Shown: piece by piece, positions 46,066-52,976 of the stretch
Numbering within the stretch: position 1 is the stretch's first letter
Layout of the letters: each line of letters opens with the position of its first letter
DNA from: an uncultured Acidobacteriota bacterium
GTDB taxonomy: Bacteria > Acidobacteriota > Blastocatellia > Pyrinomonadales > Pyrinomonadaceae
DNA length: 64,000 nt
Reading direction: 5' to 3'
Assembly: GCA_937873515.1 (NCBI GenBank)
Contig: CALMYB010000003.1
Location: 1-64,000, forward strand
Made by a program: the position numbers and the translations under genes
Notes under the pieces: generated by a model
Told to the model about the DNA's origin: nothing
Database searches by the model: none
What the model saw: the letters and a program-made list of their open reading frames with translations, nothing else

Positions 46066-46550
46066 TGTTCACTATTAAAGCCGGTTACAGCAACGATATC
46101 GAGATCCGTTCGGGCATCGAGCAGGTGCGCGAATTCTTCCTCGACATCACGAATTTCGCCGAGCTGATGCCGGGCGTCGTCAACATTCACACGGACGCGA
46201 GAGGCGTCGCGCACTGGAAAGTGCAGACCGAGATCCCTGTCGTCGGCCGCATTCTGCAGAATTTCACGCTCGAACTCGCCGAGGATTCCGACGACCGCGT
46301 CGAATGGCTGCCCTTGCGGAGCGAAGCGCAGAACTTCCTGCGTTACTCGGCCGATTTCCTCGAAAAGGCGAAGAACGTCACGCTCGTCCACTTCTCGCAA
46401 ATGGTCGAATTGCGCCGCAAGTCGGCCCGCGACCTGCACATGCTCGCCGGTCTCGCCGGCGAGGCCATCATCTCGAAGGAAATGACCAAACGCATCACCG
46501 AAATGATCCGCGTCTTCATCGAAAAGGCAAAAAATCAGCTCGAAAAGTAG
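46065..46550 (+). CDS. SRPBCC (polyketide cyclase-like) protein
   Basis: 161 residues from the ATG at 46065, overlapping the peptidase stop; a TTG one codon earlier is less likely. The fold is SRPBCC with the start IEIRSGIEQVREFFLDITNFAELMPGVV, a central VAHWKVQTEIPVVGRIL and a C-terminal amphipathic helix. The ligand is unknown. Just before its stop is AAAAAAT in codon phase for a -1 slip (46529-46535), which would fuse it to the 21-bp repeat frame downstream. Confidence 0.82.
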   Translation: MFTIKAGYSNDIEIRSGIEQVREFFLDITNFAELMPGVVNIHTDARGVAHWKVQTEIPVVGRILQNFTLELAEDSDDRVEWLPLRSEAQNFLRYSADFLEKAKNVTLVHFSQMVELRRKSARDLHMLAGLAGEAIISKEMTKRITEMIRVFIEKAKNQLEK

Positions 46551-46551
46551 C

Positions 46552-46866
46552 TTTTCTCACCGCAGAAGAACGTTTCTCCACGCGAATAGAAGGTTTTTTA
46601 GCGCAAAAAGAGCATTTCTCCACGCGAAAAAAACCTTTCTCCACGCGAAAAAAACCTTTCTCCACGCGAAAAAAACCTTTCTCCACGCGAAAAAAACCTT
46701 TTTTAGCGGCAAAACTACGTTCTGAGCACGCTCGAAAAGGCTCTGAGCACGCTCGAAAAGGCTCTGAGCACGCTCGAAAAGATTCTGAGCACGCTCGAAA
46801 AGGTTCTGAGCACGCTCGAAAAGGTTCTGAGCACGCTCGAAAAGGTTCTGAGACTGCGTTTTCGGG
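46552..46866 (+). repeat. array of fifteen 21-bp units, two sequence classes
   Basis: The period is exactly 21 from 46552 to 46866. Units at 46552, 46573, 46594 and 46699 are degenerate; four identical units TTTCTCCACGCG + AAAAAAACC occupy 46615-46698; six near-identical units TTCTGAGCACGC + TCGAAAAGG occupy 46720-46845; and a last degenerate one ends at 46866. Each unit is 7 codons and one frame stays open, reading FSTRKKP four times, then SEHARKG. It lies between convergent genes and ends 3 bases before the SDR stop. Confidence 0.9.
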
Positions 46867-46869
46867 GTT

Positions 46870-47619
46870 TTAGGTGACGGCGCCGCCGTCGAGGATCACG
46901 ATCTCGCCGTTCATGAAGCTGTTGCGGTCGCTCGTCATGAAGGCGGCGAACTCCGCGAGCTCGTTCGGGCGGCCGAGGCGGCCTTTCGAGACCCAGAATT
47001 CGTGAATATGCAGCAGCCGCTCCGGCAAAGTGTTGCCGAGGTCCGTGTCATAGATGCCCGCGGCGATGGCGTTGACCGAAATGCCGAAGTTCGCCGCCTC
47101 ACGCGACAGACATTTCGTGAAGCCGATCATCGCACTCTTCGATGTCGCGTAATGAACCGACGTCGGCAGGCTGCGGATCGCCCCGACCGACGTGATATTC
47201 AGGATCGCACCCTCGCGGGCACGTATCATCTGCTTGTAAAAAGGTTTCGTGACGGCAAAAAGACTGTTAACGTTCGTATCGACGACCCAATCCCAGCTCT
47301 TATCCGTCGTCGTCGCGAAATTATCGGACTTGTTGACCGCGGCATTGTTCACAAGCACGTTCAAAGGCCCCCATTTTTCGAGGATCTCCTTTGCGACGTG
47401 CTTCATTCCGAGGCGATCGGTCACCGAAACTTTGAAACTCAACGCACGGCGGCCGTGCCCCTCGATCTTGGCCGCAACCTCGGCCGCGAGATCGTCCCGC
47501 GAGTTGTAATTAAATGCGACATCGGCACCTTCGCGCGCGAATATCTCGCATATCGCCGCCCCGATACCGCGAGTTCCGCCCGAGACGAACGCACGTTTTC
47601 CTTCAAGTAACAGACTCAA
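46870..47619 (-). CDS. short-chain dehydrogenase/reductase, FabG-like
   Basis: 249 residues from a TTG at 47619 (GGAG 10 bases upstream). NADP-binding SGGTRGIGAAICEIFAREGA, VLVNNAAVN, and the catalytic triad Ser in ITSVGAIRS plus YATSK. It is a classical SDR; a 3-oxoacyl-ACP reductase function is possible, and would fill the missing fabG of the fab cluster, but substrate is not fixed by sequence. The gene's stop abuts the 21-bp array. Confidence 0.88.
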   Translation of the reverse strand: MSLLLEGKRAFVSGGTRGIGAAICEIFAREGADVAFNYNSRDDLAAEVAAKIEGHGRRALSFKVSVTDRLGMKHVAKEILEKWGPLNVLVNNAAVNKSDNFATTTDKSWDWVVDTNVNSLFAVTKPFYKQMIRAREGAILNITSVGAIRSLPTSVHYATSKSAMIGFTKCLSREAANFGISVNAIAAGIYDTDLGNTLPERLLHIHEFWVSKGRLGRPNELAEFAAFMTSDRNSFMNGEIVILDGGAVT

Positions 47620-47718
47620 ATGTGTGATCTCCGTAAAATGACAAGGTTAAAGAAATCCGAAAGAACGGGCAAGTCGGCAAAACGGATTGGCGCCTGCTGG
47701 AAGAGGTTCTGAGGCGTG

Positions 47719-48897
47719 TCACGCCGCAATTTGGTGCGAAACAGCCGTTTGCGGCAGCAGCGAATATATCTCGGCGATGATGCGTTCGGTCGAATCGGGC
47801 AAGGCAAGTTCGGCCGCCGCAGCCTTCATCCGCGCGTAGTTCGCACGATCCGACGCGAGGTCCCGGACCGTCGAGACAATGTCGTGACTGTTCTTTAAGA
47901 GGATCGCCGCACCGCGTTCCGCCATCAGACGAGCGGTGCCCGCTTCCTGCGGCATCGGCGGCGTCGTCGCATCAGCGATTATCGGCAAGCGACAGGCTAA
48001 AGCCTCGAACGTCGTCAATCCGCCGAGTTTTGAGACCATCACGTTCGCCGACTGCATAAGCTTCTCGATCTCGTCGGAATAGCCGATTACCTTCACAGGG
48101 AACTTCGCCGAGCGTGCGAGAGCCTCTGCCTCTTCGCGGAGTTCCTGATTCTTGCCCGCAAGAAAGATCGCCTGGACGTCGAGATCACCGCGAACAAACT
48201 CACGAAAGATCGCAGGGATGTTACCGCCGCCAACCCAGCCCGCATTTACGAAGACCGTGAACTTGTCGGGATCGAGCCCGAAAGCACGACGCGCGGTCTG
48301 GGCATCGGCTTCTTCGACCTCGCGGAACTTCGGATGCACCGGCATCCCGGAGATCTTGATCTTCTCGGAAGGAACACCGTAATCGATCAGCTGCCGACGC
48401 GCATCGTCATTCGCGACAAGGTAGAGCGTTACTTCGTCGCACGCCCAACCTTTCCAAAAACCGTAGCAGGGATCGGTAACGACCGTCACAAGCGGGATCT
48501 GCTCGGAAAGTTTTAATTCTTTGAGTACCTTCGCGAAAAAGTGCTGCGTCAAGGGATGAACGCTCACGACGATGTGCGGACACCATTTCTCGAAGATGTC
48601 CCGCGTATAGGCGAAGCATTTGCGATGCAGGAAGCTGCTCTTCTCAGGACGCATCTTGTTGACCGCCCAATAGAGATACTTCATCCAATGCTGCTTGTTC
48701 TGAAGGATCCAGTTATAGACGTTCACCAGACGCTCGGTGATGCGGTGCGCGTCCTCGATCGCACGTATCGTGCGGACCGCGACCGAATCGCCGCGCCAAA
48801 ATCTCTGAAGTCCATCCGAAATGGTCTTAGCCGCCGAACGGTGGCCGCCGCCCGTGTCGGAAGAGATTATTAGGATCTTTGGTGTAGTTGGCGGCAT
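47719..48897 (-). CDS. MGDG synthase-like UDP-glycosyltransferase
   Basis: 392 residues. GT28/MGDG-synthase fold: LIISSDTGGGHRSAAKTISDGL at the N-terminus, then VVSVHPLTQHFFAKVL, VTDPCYGFWKGW, VHPKFREV and a C-terminal nucleotide-binding VSKLGGLTTFEALACRLPIIAD. It transfers sugar to diacylglycerol or a similar lipid acceptor at the membrane. The ATG follows directly the hicA stop (TAAATG), so it is coupled to the toxin-antitoxin genes upstream. Confidence 0.88.
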   Translation of the reverse strand: MPPTTPKILIISSDTGGGHRSAAKTISDGLQRFWRGDSVAVRTIRAIEDAHRITERLVNVYNWILQNKQHWMKYLYWAVNKMRPEKSSFLHRKCFAYTRDIFEKWCPHIVVSVHPLTQHFFAKVLKELKLSEQIPLVTVVTDPCYGFWKGWACDEVTLYLVANDDARRQLIDYGVPSEKIKISGMPVHPKFREVEEADAQTARRAFGLDPDKFTVFVNAGWVGGGNIPAIFREFVRGDLDVQAIFLAGKNQELREEAEALARSAKFPVKVIGYSDEIEKLMQSANVMVSKLGGLTTFEALACRLPIIADATTPPMPQEAGTARLMAERGAAILLKNSHDIVSTVRDLASDRANYARMKAAAAELALPDSTERIIAEIYSLLPQTAVSHQIAA

Positions 48898-49128
48898 TTA
48901 TAACAGCTTTCGAAGGTCTTCAACGGTCAGGTCCGCGTCTCGAAGGATCGCTCTTAGCGTCCCCTTAGCGATTGCAATAGTACCATGAACGGGAACAGTC
49001 ACACGCTTTTTGTCGTCGTCACGAACAAGGTGCACATGACTACCCTTCTGACGGCGAACCGCGAAGCCGACTCGCTGAAGTGCCTTAATAAGTTCGACGC
49101 CCGAGACGGTGGGGAGTTTCTGGCTCAC
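48898..49128 (-). CDS. hicA: HicA-type mRNA interferase toxin
   Basis: 76 residues from a GTG overlapping the hicB stop (GTGA). dsRBD-like HicA fold: ELIKALQRVGFAVRRQKGSHVHLVRDD with the catalytic His in GSHVHL, then VTVPVHGTIAIAKGTLRAIL. It cleaves mRNA when not held by HicB. The order is antitoxin first, the reverse of the more common hicAB. Confidence 0.9.
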   Translation of the reverse strand: MSQKLPTVSGVELIKALQRVGFAVRRQKGSHVHLVRDDDKKRVTVPVHGTIAIAKGTLRAILRDADLTVEDLRKLL

Positions 49129-49355
49129 GCTGCGATCGGAACAGAAAGACGGCTCACAAAGTAGGGTTCCCTCTCAGCAGGAATCTCTTCACCATCCTCG
49201 ATCATGCTTTCAATGTGAAGTTCAATTGCCTCAGCGATATTCGCACGAGCCTCATCGAGCGTAAGGCCTTGCGAATGGCATCCGGGAAGCGCCGGCACGA
49301 ACGCATGAAACCCAGGATCGTCTGGCTCAATAACTATGGTGAACTCGTATTTCAT
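49125..49355 (-). CDS. hicB: HicB-type antitoxin
   Basis: 76 residues from the ATG at 49355 (GAGGAG 5 bases upstream). Partial RNase H-like HicB fold: YEFTIVIEPDDPGFHAFVPALPGCHSQGLTLDEARANIAEAI. There is no C-terminal DNA-binding domain, so autoregulation would need another factor. It lies 6-9 bases after the radical SAM gene and should be co-transcribed with it. Confidence 0.9.
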   Translation of the reverse strand: MKYEFTIVIEPDDPGFHAFVPALPGCHSQGLTLDEARANIAEAIELHIESMIEDGEEIPAEREPYFVSRLSVPIAA

Positions 49356-49364
49356 CAACGCTCC

Positions 49365-50525
49365 TCAAACCTTCAACACAACTTCTTTTGCCGCCGCGAA
49401 TTTCATCTTTTCTGCGGCCTTCTTCATATCGCGTTCGAGTCCCTTGATCTTAAGCAGGTGGCCGGGATTGAGCGGCAGCGACGGATAGAAGCAGTTCGAT
49501 TCGTGCGTACAATGGCAGCCGTCCGCGACCTCTTTGCGGCGGGTCTTCATCGCGTCGCTGTGCCATGCCTTCGTGAAGTCCCAATCAAAATCCCTAAGGT
49601 TCAAGACGTCTGTCTTGTTCTCGCACGACGACAACGCACCGTTATCATAGATCACGGCGCCGGCAGAACCTGCGTAGCATTTGAGCTGCGCCTTGTTCTC
49701 TTCCTTGGTCTTCGCGATGATATCGTGCATATAGATATCAACCGCGGCCTTGAACATTCCCGAATCGCCGCCGTAGTTATTCTTGAGCGCGGCATTCTTC
49801 GTATCCTCAAGGATCATATGCGACAACTCTTGATAACGCTTGTGGTCGAACTCAAGTTCTGTCGGATCGGCCGACGGCGGGCGAATGTAGTTGATATTCA
49901 CCTTGTCGGGCTTGAGGTCGTATTTGAGGTAGTCGTACCACTCGAAGATCGTGTCCTCGTTCGAGTGCATCACGCAGGTGCAGGTCTGTATGTCGAGCTG
50001 CGGATACTGCTCCTTCTTCATCTCCTGCAGGGTGCGTGCCGTGTGGATCGCCTTGTCCCAGCTTCCCTCTTTGCGGCGGATCTTCTCGTGAGCGTCCTTG
50101 AGGCCATCGATGCCAAGCGCGACCGAGACGTTCAGTTTCGGACACTCGTCCATAATTCTTGCAACGTCCGGGAATATCCGCGGATGTATCTGGCCGTTCG
50201 ACATCAGGTAAACCGAATCGAGTTTGTTGTTCTCGTAGAAGGCCCGGACGATCTCCGGCAGGTCTTTTCGCGTGAATGGCTCACCACCTGCCAAAACGAG
50301 GACGCCGAGATTCCCTCCCAGCGTTTCCGAGATGCGTGCGATCTCGTCGGCCTTCATCTGGAGTTTCTTGCGCGGACGATCATCAAGTTCGTCCGTGAAG
50401 AAACAGTGCGTGCATCGCATATCGCAGACGCTCGTAACCAGAATATTTAGGAAAACGGGCGACATCGTCCGCCCGACGACCATGCTCGCATACCGCTTGA
50501 AGATCTCTTTTGTCGCAAAATCCAT
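49365..50525 (-). CDS. radical SAM protein with SPASM-like C-terminus
   Basis: 386 residues. The radical SAM cluster motif is CDMRCTHC (C-x3-C-x2-C, about residues 33-40), followed by LGVLVLAGGEPFTRKDLPEI. Later Cys residues (CYAGSAGAVIYDNGALSSCE and DGCHCTHESNCFYPS) probably hold an auxiliary Fe-S cluster, as in SPASM maturases or other radical SAM enzymes. The substrate is unknown. It is the first gene of the unit that includes hicBA and the lipid glycosyltransferase. Confidence 0.87.
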   Translation of the reverse strand: MDFATKEIFKRYASMVVGRTMSPVFLNILVTSVCDMRCTHCFFTDELDDRPRKKLQMKADEIARISETLGGNLGVLVLAGGEPFTRKDLPEIVRAFYENNKLDSVYLMSNGQIHPRIFPDVARIMDECPKLNVSVALGIDGLKDAHEKIRRKEGSWDKAIHTARTLQEMKKEQYPQLDIQTCTCVMHSNEDTIFEWYDYLKYDLKPDKVNINYIRPPSADPTELEFDHKRYQELSHMILEDTKNAALKNNYGGDSGMFKAAVDIYMHDIIAKTKEENKAQLKCYAGSAGAVIYDNGALSSCENKTDVLNLRDFDWDFTKAWHSDAMKTRRKEVADGCHCTHESNCFYPSLPLNPGHLLKIKGLERDMKKAAEKMKFAAAKEVVLKV

Positions 50526-50819
50526 TTCTCTTAATTAACCGACCCCAAAACCTTTCCGCCAACCTTCTAATTTAGCCTTTATAGGGCTTGCAGGCAAGCC
50601 TTTTACACCTAGAGATCGGCTTGTTTTACGCTAGATCGGGGGAGCGAGGCGTCATGCCGGAGTATTTTGCGTCTCGTTCGAAGTCCCACCTTCAGGCGGC
50701 CTCTCACCGACGACACGCAGATCCACATCAGAACACCGAGCGATAGCGACCGGTTCTTACAATCCGCAATCCGTATGCCTATCTTGAAATTTGACTATTG
50801 AATTTTGACTTTTCGAATC

Positions 50820-50847
50820 GGGCTTGCCCTTTGGCAGTGCGGTCGGG
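50820..50847 (+). repeat. 28-bp dispersed repeat, copy 2
   Basis: Identical over 28 bases to 12120-12147, beginning GGGCTTGCCC and ending GCGGTCGGG. Confidence 0.85.
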
Positions 50848-50973
50848 GTTCTTGGGTCATAGATCCCCAAGTGTTGCAAAGGACGCAACCAAGCCTCGTA
50901 TTAGAGTCTCAAGTTTCTTGGGCTTGCCCTTTTCAAACGACCGTCGCCGTCGCTCTCGATTCTGGCGATGCGT

Positions 50974-50979
50974 TATAAT
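50974..50979 (+). promoter_or_regulatory. -10 element close to the desulfurase start
   Basis: TATAAT ends 10 bases before the GTG at 50990, so transcription would begin 2-4 bases before the start codon and the mRNA may be leaderless. No clear -35 is seen. Confidence 0.5.
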
Positions 50980-50989
50980 AAATAACATC

Positions 50990-52174
50990 GTGCTCGACCG
51001 AATATACCTTGATAATAGTGCCACCACACCGATCGATCCGGCGGTTCTTGAAGCGATGATGCCGTATCTGACGGAGGATTTTGGGAACGCTTCGAGCATC
51101 CACACCTACGGGCAGAAGGCCAAGATGGCCGTCGATCGCGCACGGCATCAGGTCGCGGCTCTCCTGAACGCAGGTCGCCCGAACGAAATAATTTTTACGT
51201 CCGGCGGCACGGAATCGAACAATCTGGCGATCCGCGGCCTCGTCGAGTCCAATTCGCGTTACGGAAACCACATCATCCTTTCGGCGATCGAACATCCTGC
51301 CGTTGAATCAGTCTGCGAAGACCTTGAAAAGAGAGGGTTTGAACTCACCGTTCTGCCCGTTTACGAGAATGGGGTCGTCAAGATCGAAGATGTCCGTGCG
51401 GCGATACGCGACAACACTGTCCTGATCACGGTTATGGCCGCAAACAACGAGATCGGCACTCTTCAGCCCATAAACGAGATCGGCTCCTTGGTGCGCGATC
51501 TGCGAAAGTCGGGCAAGAAGATCTGGTTTCATACGGATGCCGTGCAGGCAGTCGGAAAGATACGCGTCAATGTAGAAGAGATCGGCTGCGACCTACTTTC
51601 TTTTTCCGGGCACAAGATCAACGGGCCGAAAGGAATCGGCGGCCTTTATGTGCGCCGCGGCGTGAGGCTTCATACACAGAATATCGGCGGCCGCCAAGAA
51701 AGGGGAACGCGGGCAGGAACCGAAAACGTTCCGGGGATCGTAGGTCTTGGTGCCGCTGCAGAACTTGCGGATTCGAGCCTCGGCGACCTTGATTCGCGAA
51801 TACGGTCCCTTCGCGACCGAATTGAGAACATCATCCTCGAACGAGTACCAGAAGCGGTCCCGAACGGCGACCGAACAGATCGGCTGCCGAACATCGCAAA
51901 TATCTCTTTTCGCTCGGTCGAGGGTGAAGCCCTCTTGATAGCCCTCGATATGCAGGGCATCGCGGTATCGACCGGCTCGGCTTGTTCGTCAGGTTCGCTC
52001 GAGCCATCGCCTGTCGTTCGTGCCTTAGGACACGGTGATGATATCGCTCGCGGAGCCATACGCTTCAGCCTTGGGCGCCAGAACACCGCCGCAGAGGTCG
52101 ACAAACTCCTCGACATACTTCCTTCTGCGGTTGAACGGCTCCGGGCCTTGCAGCCAAACGCAAAACACGCATAA
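50990..52174 (+). CDS. cysteine desulfurase (NifS/IscS family)
   Basis: 394 residues from the GTG at 50990; the open frame continues upstream to 50798 but that part is repeat sequence. Takes sulfur from cysteine for Fe-S clusters and tRNA modification. Blocks: IYLDNSATTPIDPAVLEAM, SGGTESNNLAIRGL, PLP-Lys in SFSGHKINGPKGIGG, and the catalytic loop Cys in STGSACSSGSLEPS. It stands alone; no iscU or mnmA is adjacent. It is the group I type (short active-site loop). Confidence 0.93.
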   Translation: MLDRIYLDNSATTPIDPAVLEAMMPYLTEDFGNASSIHTYGQKAKMAVDRARHQVAALLNAGRPNEIIFTSGGTESNNLAIRGLVESNSRYGNHIILSAIEHPAVESVCEDLEKRGFELTVLPVYENGVVKIEDVRAAIRDNTVLITVMAANNEIGTLQPINEIGSLVRDLRKSGKKIWFHTDAVQAVGKIRVNVEEIGCDLLSFSGHKINGPKGIGGLYVRRGVRLHTQNIGGRQERGTRAGTENVPGIVGLGAAAELADSSLGDLDSRIRSLRDRIENIILERVPEAVPNGDRTDRLPNIANISFRSVEGEALLIALDMQGIAVSTGSACSSGSLEPSPVVRALGHGDDIARGAIRFSLGRQNTAAEVDKLLDILPSAVERLRALQPNAKHA

Positions 52175-52258
52175 AAAATGACCCGCCGCTTTCGCGACGA
52201 GTCATCTTGGTGGTGTCACCGTGGTACCCCGGTGTGTCACAACCCAATTTCGGAAGGC

Positions 52259-52552
52259 CTAGTCCGTGATGATGATTCCATCACGAGCACTGCAGCTAGA
52301 CGGAGCCGTACGGTCGGTAATGAGGATGCCTACGAGATCCGTGATGATGATGCCGGTGAAATCCGTGATGATAATGCCTGTTGCGCTGCTGACGAGGATG
52401 TCACGCGATCCGTTCACGCTGGTGCATGCTGTCGGCGTGCGAGTGCCGCTGTCATCAACGAGTGTGCCGCCGACGATGATTCCATCACCTGCGAATGCGT
52501 TTCCGGCCATGAGCATAAGTCCGAGTGCGAGTCCTGCGATTGTCTTTTTCAT
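52259..52552 (-). CDS. small secreted protein with GIIITD octapeptide repeats
   Basis: 97 residues from the ATG at 52552 (AAGGG upstream). Signal peptide MKKTIAGLALGLMLMAGNAFA, then GDGIIVGG. In the last half, TGIIITDF, TGIIITDL, VGILITDR and a final DGIIITD are 8-residue beta-strand-like repeats separated by Thr/Asp turns, with two Cys (TACTS, SSCSA) that could pair. Not a recognised family; a short beta-solenoid or a self-assembling strand is possible. Nothing adjacent explains its role. Confidence 0.65.
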   Translation of the reverse strand: MKKTIAGLALGLMLMAGNAFAGDGIIVGGTLVDDSGTRTPTACTSVNGSRDILVSSATGIIITDFTGIIITDLVGILITDRTAPSSCSARDGIIITD

Positions 52553-52976
52553 TTTCCCTTCTCCAGTAGATTTATTTTTTTTGGAAGCCCCTAAGCTTCG
52601 GCGTCTTTCGCCCTTCTCTATTTCAAGACGCGTGCCACAACGCTCAGTCCTGTCGACAAGCGATCTAACCATTGTATTTACAGGTATTTACGAGCCTCGA
52701 TATAGAGGCAGGCGTGAGGCGGTCGTGGTCGGGATTTTCTGTATACTTACTACTCAATTCAGTTAGATATGTGCTAACTGGCGTAGTTTCAATGATTTAC
52801 CGCCATTGGATACTGGCTATACACTCAAAGCTGCTGAGTATTTTGTATACACTCGAGATCGAACCTTCTCAAAAACACAGAAAAATGCTTGCATTTAGGA
52901 GTTCAACACGTGTTAAACTTAATACCGGCCTTGGTTTTCGCCTTTATCCCGTCTGCTCCGTTATTCACCGTCAAGG
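52553..52976. other. 424-bp divergent intergenic region
   Basis: Lies between the GIIITD-repeat gene and the GGDEF/EAL gene. It is AT-rich in its middle (about 52660-52900) and probably holds both promoters. No clear -35/-10 pair, hairpin or RNA could be fixed. Confidence 0.5.

Larger units (their letters stand above)
50526..50989. other. 464-bp intergenic region with repeats
   Basis: Divergent region between the radical SAM gene and the cysteine desulfurase. No gene is supported; the frame reaching 50798 upstream of the desulfurase is repeat-derived. It holds a copy of the dispersed 28-bp repeat and a shorter relative near 50920. Confidence 0.6.

Noticed and set aside
46615-46845. CRISPR array
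   Set aside because: Units are tandem without unique spacers, so this is a minisatellite, not a CRISPR.
46304-46873. Long open frame starting inside the SRPBCC gene as an independent gene
   Set aside because: Its start has no ribosome-binding site and its first half is an alternative frame of a conserved gene; only a frameshift fusion could make the repeat frame coding.
50798-50989. N-terminal extension of the cysteine desulfurase
   Set aside because: The extra 64 residues translate dispersed repeat sequence; the conserved protein begins at the GTG at 50990.
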